From: Glandiceps talaboti
Lineage: Eukaryota; Hemichordata; Enteropneusta; Spengelidae
NCBI RefSeq assembly: GCF_964340395.1
Contig: NC_135553.1
Span: 9,806,001-9,870,000 of the forward strand
Length of the DNA: 64,000 bases
Reading direction: 5' to 3'
Part shown: positions 35,501 to 46,372 of the stretch, in pieces
Numbering within the stretch: the stretch's first letter is position 1
How the letters are laid out: every line of letters begins with the position of its first letter
Made by a program: the position numbers and the translations under genes
The notes under the pieces: generated by a model
Told to the model about the DNA's origin: nothing
Databases searched by the model: none
The model's input: only the letters and a program-made list of their open reading frames with translations

Positions 35501-38500
35501 AAATATGTACGAAATATAGATTTGCAATATGTCGACAGTTTAATGCAAATGATACAATTATGTGTTTATGTCATATTTCGGTATTTAACAACAACAATAC
35601 TACAACCAGTGACAGACAACCATTTACAAGCGGCATTTGTTACATACAGGGCACAGCATGTTGGAAGTACAGAGACTTGTATTACATTTCATCCTTAAAT
35701 TTGATACGAATGGTTTTATGGAAATTTACCTGTAAATGAAATGCCAGGGGAACTTGAAATTCATTTGTCAATGTAAGCCATTATGTAGAGTGGTCATAAA
35801 ACTGTTCTTATCAAATCATGAAATGTAATACGAGTCTCTGTACTGCCAACATGCTGTGCGAAGTGTTATTAATTTATTTACTTTGCCTGTCACTGGTACA
35901 TTCATCCTGAGCGCGTGCTGGGTGTTAAAATAGTTATATGGATAAGAAATTAGTAATTTTATTATTCAATTCTAATAAATCTAACAACATTAATTTAACT
36001 TTCTACTTGAAACAAGTCAAATGTGAAAAAAAAACCAGACCAAGTCTGTGTAACTCGTTCATGTTCAAACAAATATTCAAAAACGTGTAAACTGTGCGTT
36101 TTAAGAATAACTGTTATCCAAGAGCAGTGCATTTTCAAAGTATTGTACAATATGTGTGATTTTGATGAAAGCTTTTATGTTTTGTCTGTTTTATCACCAT
36201 TTTAAACTGTATTGTATTGTAATGTAATGCATTGCATTGTATACAGTATTGTATTGTATTGTATTGTAAATGTAGGCATGTTTTGTCGTTTTTGAGAAAC
36301 GCCAAAATACATTCTTATTCAGCATTGCAGGTAATCTATTCTAATCTAATCTAATCTAATCTAATCTAATCTAATATGTTTATTATTTTACGCACAAAAC
36401 GTCATTTATAAACAGACACAGTGAACCTAATTACATGCAATATTGCTTACAACCACAAGTTATCATACAAGCTATATACATGATGATGCTTCTTTTTAAA
36501 AATCTATAATGATATGTATTCATTCCGAGAGATGTATCTAAGATCGATTTACGGTAACGTTTAAACAAATTAATTATAGAAAAATGACAGGTCCTGAAGT
36601 AAGATTAATTAATTGCACCGCCTAGTGATTACTTGTGCTTACCCAGTTTGTTTTATTAAAATAAAGACCATTTTCAATCCACATTGCCACTTAAATTATG
36701 GTTTTAACTTTATTTGAAAAAGGTCGATGACGAAATCCTGACTGGAATGTTCTACATAACAACTGACTTCAGAGTTTGTGTCTTCCGTATACCAAACGTC
36801 ATCGCTCTTGTAGCCAGAATAGATGACAACATGTTCGTAGAGTTGGATCCCGGCTTCGTTGCAAAAGTGGGTGTGAAGAATAATGTATACAAGGGGAAAA
36901 TGTTTGGTATCTTTGGCAACAACGATGGTGACCCGAACAATGACATGATGTTACCTGATGGTACCATCGCACGCACAGTAGAAGAATTTGTGAACGCCTA
37001 TACCGTTCAGAATAGGTAAGAAATATATTCTCTTGTAAGGGGCGACATCAATAGATAAATGTAGGGTAAAAAGTAAATTCTTCTAGTCGGGGTTTGGAGT
37101 GCGGTGGGGAGGGTTGAACCATTTTAGTTCTCACCCTGCAAAAGCTATATCACCTTTTAATGGAATCTCTTTTGCACTCCTAAATACAAATATTTTTTTT
37201 AATGTTGTCAAATCGAGAAATGGAAGAATTTTCGCTATGGTAAAAGCATGGCTCTATAATACATTAAAGTGTCAAGAGCTATTTTTTCCTCACTGCATAC
37301 TGACGTTGTATTCATAGCACTGCATGCTGATTTGAAATAGATTGACTGTCTGAAAAATTTTCAATTTCGGCTAATGAAATTAGAAAAAATGAGGAGTTTG
37401 AGAAGTTTTTTTCCTGCAGTGAATTACTGATCTCGTCCCTTATCATTATATAAAACCAATGTAAGCTAACAACAAGTCGCATTTAGTTACCTATTGGAAT
37501 TCCAACGCTAGTGAATGACTTATACCACAAGTGAATGACTTATACCACAAGTGCCCAGGTATTCTTAATAACAAAACATTTTCAGATGAATTAGGCATAA
37601 GTTCACGTGAAATTAACAACTACGTATTGTCTATACCAATTACATGCTACTGACTACCATGCAAATCAAGCTATGGGCACACTAAGATAGAAACATAGTT
37701 TACCAAGCTCGTGACTACCATGCAAATCAAGCTATGGGCACACTAAGATAGAAACATAGTTTACCAAGCTCGTGACTACCATGCAAATCATGCTATGGGC
37801 ATACTCAGATAGAAACATAGTTTACCAATTACATGCTACTGACTACCATGCAAATCAAGCTATGGGCATACTAAGATGGAAACATAGTTTACCAATTACA
37901 TGCTATTGACTACCATGCAAATCAAGCTATGGGCATACTAAGATGGAAACATAGTTTACCAATTACATGCTATTGACTACCATGCAAATCAAGCTATGGG
38001 CATACTAAGATAGAAACATAGTTTACCAAGCTCGTGACTACCATGCAAATCAAGCTATAGGCATACTAAGATAGAAACATAGTTTACCAATTACATGCTA
38101 CTGACTACCATGCAAATCATGCTATAGGCATACTAAGATAGAAACATAGTTTACCAAGCTAGTGACTACCATGCAAATCAAGCTATAGGCATACTAAGAT
38201 AGAAACATAGTTTACCAAGCTAGTGACTACCATGCAAATCAAGCTATGGGCATACTCAGATAGAAACATAGTTTACCAATTACATGCTACTGACTACCAT
38301 GCAAATCAAGCTATGGGCATACTAAGATGGAAACATAGTTTACCAATTACATGCTACTGACTACCATGCAAATCAAGCTATGGGCATACTAAGATGGAAA
38401 CATAGTTTACCAATTACATGCTATTGACTACCATGCAAATCAAGCTATGGGCATACTAAGATGGAAACATAGTTTACCAAGCTAGTGACTACCATGCAAA

Positions 38501-41207
38501 TCAAGCTATGGGCATACTCAGATAGAAACATAGTTTACCAATTACATGCTACTGACTACCATGCAAATCAAGCTATGGGCATACTAAGATAGAAACATAG
38601 TTTACCAAGCTAGTGACTACCATGCAAATCAAGCTATGGGCATACTCAGATAGAAACATAGTTTACCAATTACATGCTATTGACTACCATGCAAATCAAG
38701 CTTTGGGCATACTAAGATGGAAACATAGTTTACCAATTATATGCTACTGACTACCATGCAAATCAAGCTATGGGTATACTAAGATAGAAACATAGTTTAC
38801 CAATTACATGCTATTGACTACCATGCAAATCAAGCTATGGGTATACTAAGATGGAAACATAGTTTACCAATTACATGCTATTGACTACCATGCAAATCAA
38901 GCTATGGGCATACTAAGATGAAAACATAGTTTACCAATTACATGCTATTGACTACCATGCAAATCAAGCTATGGGCATACTAAGATAGAAACATAGTTTA
39001 CCAATTACATGCTACTGACTACCATGCAAATCAAGCTATGGGCATAATAAGATGGAAACATAGTTTACCAATTATATGCTACTGACTACCATGCAAATCA
39101 AGCTATGGGCATACTAAGATAGAAACATAGTTTACCAATTATATGCTATTGACTACCATGCAAATCAAGCTATGGGCATACTCAGATAGAAACATAGTTT
39201 ACCAATTACATGCTACTGACTACCATGCAAATCAAGCTATGGGCATACTAAGATGGAAACATAGTTTACCAATTACATGCTACTGACTACCATGCAAATC
39301 AAGCTATGGGCATAATAAGATGGAAACATAGTTTACCAATTATATGCTACTGACTACCATGCAAATCAAGCTATGGGCATACTAAGATGGAAACATAGTT
39401 TACCAATTATATGCTACTGACTACCATGCAAATCAAGCTATGGGCATACTAAGATAGAAACATAGTTTACCAATTATATGCTATTGACTACCATGCAAAT
39501 CAAGCTATGGGCATACTCAGATAGAAACATAGTTTACCAATTACATGCTATTGACTACCATGCAAATCAAGCTATGGGCATACTAAGATGGAAACATAGT
39601 TTACCAATTACATGCTACTGACTACCATGCAAATCAAGCTATGGGCATACTAAGATGGAAACATAGTTTACCAATTACATGCTATTGACTACCATGCAAA
39701 TCAAGCTATGGGCATACTAAGATAGAAACATAGTTTACCAATTACATGCTACTGACTACCATGCAAATCAAGCTATGGGCATACTAAGATGGAAACATAG
39801 TTTACCAATTACATGCTATTGACTACCATGCAAATCAAGCTATGGGCATACTAAGATAGAAACATAGTTTACCAATTACATGCTACTGACTACCATGCAA
39901 ATCAAGCTATGGGCATACTAAGATGGAAACATAGTTTACCAATTATATGCTACTGACTACCATGCAAATCAAGCTATGGGCATACTAAGATGGAAACATA
40001 GTTTACCAATTACATGCTATTGACTACCATGCAAATCAAGCTATGGGCATACTAAGATAGAAACATAGTTTACCAATTACATGCTATTGACTACCATGCA
40101 AATCAAGCTATGGGCATACTAAGATAGAAACATAGTTTACCAATTACATGCTATTGACTACCATGCAAATCAAGCTATGGGCATACTAAGATGAAAACAT
40201 AGTTTACCAATTACATGCTATTGACTACCATGCAAATCAAGCTATGGGCATACTAAGATAGAAACATAGTTTACCAATTACATGCTATTGACTACCATGC
40301 AAATCAAGCTATGGGCATACTAAGATAGAAACATAGTTTACCAATTACATGCTATTGACTACCATGCAAATCAAGCTATGGGCATACTAAGATGGAAACA
40401 TAGTTTACCAATTACATGCTACTGACTACCATGCAAATCAAGCTATGGGCATACTAAGATGGAAACAAACTAAAACTATTAATGCAGCATGTTGATATAA
40501 ACTGTCAATGGATGTTGTAGTAATTACACTCACGTAAGTGGGAGGTGTCTAAATGAAATAAACCATTTAAACATTCTGCAACTAGTCGCAGACACTACAT
40601 GGCGTCAATATTTTGACCTCTGCATTTGATGACGTCTGCATGGCGACAAGTTAGTTCATTTTACAAAATGTCGTAAGAAATTGTATCCATGTAGTATGTG
40701 AAGTTTTGCATTGGTTTCTGCCTGGTTGTATCAAACAGAACCGCTGAACGGTAACGTGAAACGACATGTATGTTTTGGTTTGAAAAGGAATAGTGTAGAA
40801 CTGATGATTTCCATTTGTATTCACATACGGTCAGAATCATAATCTGAATCAGATTCATTTAGATACTTTATCGCCATATGTATAAAACAGATATATTGAA
40901 ATATAACTCCGATCCACGACCACTCCTTATAATTGAAGTAACAGAGAAAAGGGCAAGATTAAAAATGAGGACAAAAGGGTGGGTATTAAGACAATTAAGA
41001 TTAAAGCGGAAATCATGACTCATCAGGATTTGAGAGAGTTTTGTGTCATTTTACTGATTACAAGGTTTCAGGTAAGTCCCCATCCAACAAAATGTATATA
41101 TTTGTTGCACTGCTGGTATAAATCGTAAAGAATTTCGTTTTTATATGATTATGTGTTGTTCCTTTTGTATCCACAGCTGTTCAATATCAACAGTTACAGA
41201 AGACTAA
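21787..41207 (+). CDS. Gene B: paralog of gene A, secreted vWD protein (6 exons)
   Basis: Exons 21787-21888, 25920-26016, 26878-27192, 34950-35191, 36723-37015 and 41177-41207 join into 359 codons plus TAA. Domain order matches gene A: signal peptide, linker (REKK in place of RGKR), novel domain, then vWD. The vWD domain keeps CPC, GDPHF, C200, NDGDPNND and the last cysteine. Two cysteines of gene A are changed: EDC to EDY (Y208) and KVCG to KMFG (F313). In structures of VWF D domains the equivalent residues pair with each other. A new Cys appears at 271 (RVCVF). The frame is intact throughout all exons and splice sites are retained, so I treat it as coding. Confidence 0.83.
22980..24797 (+). 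mobile_element. Interspersed repeat R1 inserted in gene B intron 1
   Basis: Gene A reads TAGTAAATAAAAAGAAC where gene B has 1.8 kb of extra sequence between TAGTAAATA and AAAAAGAAC. The insert starts near CAGATTTAAACTGAATGCC and ends CCTTCCTTACGAAAGG. Near its end it carries a GACA/CA microsatellite (24680-24758) and an inverted pair around AAAGTTGGCGTCAGATTC (24425 and 24520). A shorter copy lies at 31281-32583 and an inverted related piece at 45393-45990. No protein frame is recognisable, so the class is unknown. Confidence 0.65.
23299..23831. mobile_element. 533 bp element with 8 bp target duplication, nested in R1
   Basis: It is flanked by CCATTATT at 23291-23298 and 23832-23839. The other R1 copy has a single CCATTATT at 31496-31503, a clean empty site. 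The ends are imperfect inverted repeats (GGACCAACGCCC at the left, GGGCGTTTGTCC at the right) built of repeated GGACAAACGCCCCC-like blocks. An 8 bp duplication fits hAT-like elements, but the ends do not clearly match that family. Confidence 0.75.
25020..25390. repeat. Copy of a dispersed inverted-terminal repeat family
   Basis: The sequence is related to 51703-52081: GCATGCGTGTCTGCGTCTAG, TGGTTATATCGAACACAACC and ACTGAACGGTACATTG. Gene A intron 1 keeps only a short remnant, reading GCGACACGTTTGAGTCG across the deletion. Confidence 0.5.
25700..25806 (+). repeat. GAC/GAT triplet microsatellite in gene B intron 1
   Basis: Runs of GACGACG then GATGATGAT. The gene A counterpart (4376-4440) is shorter and richer in ACAACA. 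Poly-Met and poly-Ser frames here are not genes. Confidence 0.9.
25920..26016 (+). CDS. Gene B exon 2 (variable linker)
   Basis: It is 97 nt, in the same phases as gene A. It encodes LPFVSVKEVAKIINTAEAE then LSREKKNVESFPN. The acceptor is TTTTCCTAG and the donor GGTAAGT. Confidence 0.75.
26878..27192 (+). CDS. Gene B exon 3 (novel domain)
   Basis: It is 315 nt and nearly identical to gene A exon 3, with a few replacements (for example AITTCHSLLFG and IDASKAGTS). It ends ATAG before GCAAGT, again a GC donor. Confidence 0.85.
27218..30272. mobile_element. Harbinger-like DNA transposon, 3055 bp, in gene B intron 3
   Basis: The ends are 27 bp perfect inverted repeats beginning GGGAGCGATCAGTTTTTACG. 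TTA duplications flank it (27215-27217 and 30273-30275). Gene A has the uninterrupted site CATTTAGGCTCATG (5838-5851). Subterminal G-rich blocks lie inside both ends. No DDE transposase frame is visible, so it is non-autonomous. It inserted about 25 bp downstream of the exon 3 donor. Confidence 0.88.
28974..29345. mobile_element. 372 bp inverted-repeat element nested in the Harbinger
   Basis: The arms are about 85 bp inverted copies: CACAGGGTAACGGACAAATA at the left, with the complementary TTTGTCCTTTTCCCTGTG at the right. CTATCAT flanks both sides (28967-28973 and 29346-29352), a 7 bp target duplication. The same peptide phrase SFVLxIFRISNIIFCIF appears on opposite strands because of the inverted arms. 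Confidence 0.8.
31281..32583 (+). mobile_element. Second R1 copy, inside the foldback element
   Basis: It matches 22980-24797 from CAGATTTAAACTGAATGCC to CCTTCCTTACGGAAAG, but lacks the 533 bp nested element and has a shorter GACA/CA tract (32490-32538). Confidence 0.7.
32628..32649 (+). repeat. 22-base G homopolymer
   Basis: An uninterrupted run of G between CCAAG and CAGAAC, inside the foldback insertion. It could form quadruplex structures, and such runs are also prone to length error. Confidence 0.9.
34950..35191 (+). CDS. Gene B exon 4 (vWD domain, first half)
   Basis: It is 242 nt, encoding GCPCDEGDGYGDPHFKNFDG and then GQCDYVLAEDYVDH. The second cysteine of the CxYxLxxDC motif is Tyr. 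It ends HATK before GTAAGA. Confidence 0.87.
35352..35892. mobile_element. Copy-B-specific insertion with inverted arms (intron 4)
   Basis: It is absent from gene A, which reads GTGATTAGTCACTGG. Arms 35652-35692 and 35818-35858 are about 41 bp imperfect inverted repeats around ACAGAGACTTGTATTACA. The exact borders are uncertain. Confidence 0.5.
36061..36427. mobile_element. Copy-B-specific insertion with TCTAA tail (intron 4)
   Basis: Gene A reads straight through AACTCGTTACTATGAAC. Here extra sequence ends in a run of TCTAA (36333-36374), preceded by TGTATTGTATTG repeats. A short tandem tail of this kind suggests a retrotransposed fragment. No coding part is recognised. Confidence 0.45.
36723..37015 (+). 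CDS. Gene B exon 5 (vWD domain, second half)
   Basis: It is 293 nt, encoding VDDEILTGMFYITTDFRVC, VALVARIDD-like strands, GKMFGIFGNNDGDPNND and EEFVNAYTVQNR. The cysteine of the CGxLGN motif is Phe; the calcium-type loop is intact. Confidence 0.87.
37634..40466. repeat. 61-67 bp tandem array with POU octamers, about 43 units (gene B intron 5)
   Basis: Each unit contains CTACCATGCAAATCAAGC, GGGCATACTAAGAT, GAAACATAGTTTACCA and a variable end: either ATTACATGCTATTGA (67 bp units) or AGCTCGTGA/AGCTAGTGA (61 bp units). ATGCAAAT, the consensus site for POU/Oct homeodomain proteins, is present in every unit I counted. Gene A holds a single related unit with ATGGAAAT. It lies in an intron and no frame crosses it. 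Confidence 0.93.
41177..41207 (+). CDS. Gene B exon 6 (C-terminal tail)
   Basis: After ATCCACAG, it encodes the residues completing S-C-S-I-S-T-V-T-E-D and TAA. The terminal vWD cysteine is kept. Confidence 0.72.
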
Positions 41208-42574
41208 TAAAGGACATCTTGACTAAATCCACCACGCGATCAGGACATCTTCAAGAACTATACCAACGACGAAACAACGGCAATATCACGAATCAATGTT
41301 CTAAAATGTTATTTTGGGTGACAATATGGGTTATGTTTGGTTTCAATTTTGGTTCACAGCAGTTAATATCTCGTCTTTCTTTACTTAGTGCAATTTTTAA
41401 GTCAATCGAAACAAAACATGTACCTTCTGTCGTCATAAAAACATTTATGGCTACTATCACTGTACGTACAGTCTTATTCATATTTTTTTTAGACTTGCAA
41501 AGTTATTATGGAATCCTGTGACTTCCCATATGCTATGGGTTATAACTTATTAGTACACAACATCCAACACCGAAGTATGATCTATCTTGTCTTATTAGAA
41601 TGCGGTACACCCATCGAGTCATTTGGTGGAGGCTATATGATTGTAGGCAATCACTTGATGCTGGCAATACAGTATTATGTCAAAACATATTATGAGGACG
41701 AAAAAACCCCACCCAAACGCATAAAGGGATTTTGAGCAAGACTCAACATTAGGTACACCATATAAAGCAGTCATGTTTTGAAAAATAACAATAATTCCAA
41801 TTTCAGACTACTATCCAATGCATTGATGTACGTTATGCTATCGTCAAAAACGACTTTGAAAATCAACAGTTAAAATAGATACAACTCAGTTGCCAGGAAA
41901 CGTAAACAAAACAATACATCATATTATGCCACAGCTATATATCCAGTCAATACAAACAAAAACAAAAAAGAAAACATCGGTAAAACTTGGAGCTTGATAA
42001 TATGAGTTTCAGTTGTCTTGCTAAAAAAAATCACTTTATAGGTTTTGGTGGGTTTTTTCTTTAACTTTCACCAATGATAGCCTTCCTCACTGCACAGGAG
42101 CATACATTTGCTAGTAAATAACCACAGCTGAACAAATATGCTAATTGTATGCATCGTATGGAGACAACACTCTATGTTTTGGGAACAAGAGTAAAACTAA
42201 TTGTAGGCAGATAAATGCGTTTGAATTTAAATTGAGTTAAAAATAAAAATGGATCAATATTCGTTGAGCATTTGGATATTCTATGCAGTGTCAGAGTACG
42301 TGTGTATGTGTGTTTGTGTATGTGTGTTTGTGTGTCTCAACGATTATAGCACACACCAATACAATAACAATGGATCAGCAACAATGACGTCACACTACTG
42401 CTGTATTAAAGAAGTCACAATATGTGGTCATAAATGTAAATTCTGTAAAAAAGAAAGAATGTTCATCCATATGGTTTTTCAGTTTTCGCTGTATATCAAT
42501 TAGTTGGTTGTGACAGACCGTTGATACTTATACAATGGATGTTTCTATCATTATTAATTGTTTTCCTTTCCCTG

Positions 42575-42705
42575 CTGTGTCATGTTGAGTTGCGTTGTGT
42601 TGTGTTGTGTTGTGTTGTGTTGTGCTGTGTTGTGCTGCGTTGCGTTGTGTTGTGTTGTGTTGTGTTGTGTTGTGTTGTGTTGTATTGTGTTGCGTTGCGT
42701 TGCGT
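42575..42705 (+). repeat. GTTGT pentanucleotide tract (short allele of the copy A tract)
   Basis: About 130 bp of GTTGT units with GCTGT and GCGTT variants. It is homologous to the 610 bp tract at 11489-12098. Confidence 0.9.
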
Positions 42706-42894
42706 TTTGTTTGTTTTAATTTGATATGGTCTTGGGGATTGGTATTGATATCCTTACATCGTATGAATGGATGTGGTTGCTCATGTTTCTCGTTTGTTAA
42801 GTTCTCCGTGTCTTAGCATCTCATAACGGCATAAAATTTTAAAATAACAAAATTGAAAATGTCTGAATTATACATGCGTGCTCTTTAACATGTG

Positions 42895-43320
42895 TGTGAT
42901 CCTTACAATGTTAGTAACAGACTGTCAAGATAAAACATACAATGACAGAATTGATATGCTTGGTCTTACAACACTCAGTCTGGAAACCCGTCGCATCAGA
43001 GGGGACATGATCGAGGTCTACAAAATATTGAATAACAATTGACAACTGTGCAGTTACCATGACAAGGAGCGTGTACACAGCAACTCGAGGTGACCGTCAT
43101 AACTATAAGCTTCAGAAGCCACCTGCAAAACTAGATATTCGTAAATATTCATTCCTTGTTCGTGTCATAAATGAATGGAACTTTCTGCCGAACCGTGTAA
43201 TCGTGGACACAAATGACTTCAAGAACAACATTGATCAGCATTTTCGCACGACTAACAGGATCTGAGAGACTTTATTATCTATGGATACTTGTCCCTATAC
43301 TATATGAACTGAACTGAACT
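42895..43320 (+). pseudogene. 5'-truncated non-LTR retrotransposon end
   Basis: Two frames together give a typical reverse-transcriptase ORF C-terminus: YNDRIDMLGLTTLSLETRR, RGDMIEVYKILNNN, a stop, and in another frame TATRGDRHNYKL, KLDIRKYSFLVRVINEWN and LPNRVI, ending at TGA near 43263. The RGDMIEVYKIL...TRG...RKxxFxxRVxxxWNxLP pattern is common to jockey/CR1-type elements. It ends in TGAAC units (43306-43322) and inserted at the place where copy A has other sequence. Confidence 0.75.
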
Positions 43321-44419
43321 GAATTAAAAAGGGGAGGAGCTATAGCAGTCGTTCTCACTGGCATAGACATTATAATTAAGAAATTAAAAACTGAGGTGAT
43401 ATGTGTGGTAGTTATATTGAATAACATTAATTAACGTACTTTTCAATAATTTTCCATTCTGTAAGTGATTATATAGACAAAGGACTCGACAGCATAATCA
43501 AATTAATAGTAAAGTGCAGTGAATGACAGGTTAATGCTGGAAACAGACATACAATATTTACTACTGCTGTTTCTGCAATTGTTGTTTTTTCTATACATCT
43601 GTTACGGAAAGTGATCCTCTCAATTTTCGCGGTCGACTTGTTTGATTCAGTTTGATTCATAGCAAGATGTCATTTTGGGGTAGAAAATTCTGTATCACCA
43701 TAAAATAGGATTAAATTATGTATAGTGGTAAAATAACGATTTATAACGTCTATGTAGTGGAAATTATAGTTTAAGGATCAGCTATACAGGCGTAAAAGAT
43801 TAGACAAACGAGTCCTGCCTCACAGTGCAGAGGCCAACATCTAAATTCAATTTTCAAATTAAGAATAAATCTTGGTGTTAAATATAGCTTTCTGTTAACG
43901 AATATATAAACTATTTTAAAACTGTCACTGACCGTCCACACTACTTGCTATTAAGTAAGATTCTATGAACAAGCACATGTTACATCCAAAGAGGGCGTGG
44001 CGCGGCCATTTTAACTCGAGTCAAATGTATATTGATTCTGAGCTTTTCTCGTTAGCATATCACTTTTGTTTGGTGCAAATGAACATTTTCAAAAGTATTC
44101 GTCAATCAATATTAACCTTTTAATGTTGATCTCAAATGATTTTGGAAATTAATTTATAGACAGACGGTATTAATATGCATAGATGGATGTTATTGATATA
44201 TCATTCCATTTTCCATTTTATCCGACGTGTGTTTTGTTTTTGAACTTTTCTTCATCACATCTAAAACGCTTCGTTGATCTTAAATGTTTTTATATGATTG
44301 GTTAAAATAAACCACACAAAGTACTGAAAATAACATCTGAGCAGTGATATACGCCCTCTGTTCGTATAAGCTGGAGATCTCTTCCTTCTGCGAAATTCGC
44401 TGAATACAGTGATCGAACA

Positions 44420-44515
44420 ATGATGGCGAAAGTCTGTTTTCTCTTCGGGCTATCAGTATTATGTGTTGGCATGGTGATTGTAGATTCTGATGGAGAAGAG
44501 GAAACGGTTATTGAG
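44420..44515 (+). CDS. Gene C exon 1 (signal peptide)
   Basis: 32 codons from two tandem ATGs to GTTATTGAG before GTAAAT, phase 0, as in the complete genes. Confidence 0.65.
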
Positions 44516-46293
44516 GTAAATCTTAAATTGACTTTAAATGCTTACATTGAATGATGAACACGTACGGCTGTTTTATCATGTTCCGGTCTACCCAGCTTTA
44601 AACAAAAATAGATGTAAAAATGTAATGCCAAGGTATACTGTATGTTTGACTGAGTATTGTCGATCGATAGGAACATGGCTATGAGCGACTGTGTACACCC
44701 ATTATATAGCAGCGTGGGTCATTAAAGTTGCCATACATCCCGTTTCAAGTTAGTGTTGACCGGCTCTGTTTGACACAACTACGTAGAAACCAATGAGAAA
44801 CTGTACATTCTACACCTTACTTACATAACAAGATCACAGTTTCTCGCTGCAATTTGTATTTAATGAAGATAAATTGTCCTCTCTCATTTAGCTTCACCAA
44901 AGCCCGTGAACAACGTGATTTTATTTCCGTAGCTAAATAGCGCTTGATCGGACTGGGCAGAATCCGTCCCTTGGATAGCGCTCTCTTCGAAGTCCCAAGC
45001 ATACAGAAACCGCAACATATAAACTTATTCGACTCTTTTGTTGTAAGGAGACTTAATTACACCAAACAAAACAAAACAACACAAAATAAAACAATACACA
45101 TACCTAATTAGCGTATAGACCCTCCACCAAATATGGTTAGCGTCACTACTGGTATATGTACCCGGGATATGCACATACGTGAATTCAGGATAAAGAAGTC
45201 TGATACACATGTCTGTCAAAAACATAACAAACCAACGAAAGGGGAGTTAAGGACTACTCAGTACCTTTAATATACCCACTCATGATCAGACCAGCGGTGA
45301 CCGAACATTCAAGTCGATTAGTATGCCTACAAAAGTGACAACCAATATTTGTACTGCTATTTATGACTTTCTTACCATTTTTTCTTGCGTAAGGAAGGGA
45401 TGTATTAGTAGGTGAAAGTCTGTGTGTGTGTATGTGTATGTATGTGTATGTATGTATGTATGTATGTATGTATGTATGTGTGTGTCTGTGTGTGTGTCTG
45501 TCTGTGTCATCATTTTCTCCAAAACGGCTGGCTCAATTCAAAAGATATTTTGAAGACGTATTCCATAGGGTAATGGCAAGAGCTGATTAGGTTTTGGTAA
45601 ACATTCCATGAATACTAATGAGCAATTTGTGTAATTAGTGGTTTTCGGTAATTAGGCTATATATCAAGAATGCACGCTTTAAATTCAATATAATTTGGTA
45701 CATATATTTGCGATATCTAAACACATCTGGCCTGAAAATATTATTGATGTAGCTGTCAGTTTTAATAAGTTATTGGCATATTTCCAGTAGGCCACAAAAA
45801 AGAAAAAAATAGTCTGTGGTCAGGAAATGTCTAAAATGGTGCGACTTTATCACTGTTTTCTAAACAAAAACGACTCACTCAATTCAAACGAAATTTATTG
45901 CATGTGGTCCATAGGGTAGTTATTGGCATATTTCAGTAATTAGACGCAGTGGCCACAAAAAAGAAAAGCATCGTTTCTGGTCAGGAAATGTCTAAAGTTT
46001 TTTTTTTAAATTCATTTGTATAAAATTTCCATTGTACAATCTTCATTTTTTACAAGAATTAATGGTAGTATATTTTGTATAATTTACATCACATTACTGT
46101 TCAAATATCTCTAAGAAAACTCTCTCTTCAGATACCGATGGTTCCACTGACCAATCTAACAGGAATTTCGACACCTCCATCACCTCCTTCTGGCAATCAG
46201 AAGCAACACGTGTTGGCAATTGCTGATGATGGTGAGTAAATTCAGTCAAGTGTAGAGTGATTCACTGAGCCAGACAGACAGACAGACCGACCA

Positions 46294-46372
<79 letters not shown>

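Larger units (their letters stand above)
21513..44172 (+). repeat. Segmental duplication, copy B
   Basis: Collinear partner of 2422-14247, about 22.7 kb long because of insertions: a 1.8 kb interspersed repeat in intron 1, a 3 kb Harbinger and a 3.9 kb foldback in intron 3, two shorter insertions in intron 4, and a 2.8 kb tandem array in intron 5. Confidence 0.85.
41208..44172 (+). other. 3' flank of gene B
   Basis: Collinear with 10591-14247. It includes a copy-specific insertion of roughly 450 bp (about 41582-42040), a GT-rich microsatellite (42295-42335), a short GTTGT tract (42575-42705) and a retrotransposon end. No gene is supported. A conserved AATAAA lies at 42242-42247. Confidence 0.55.
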
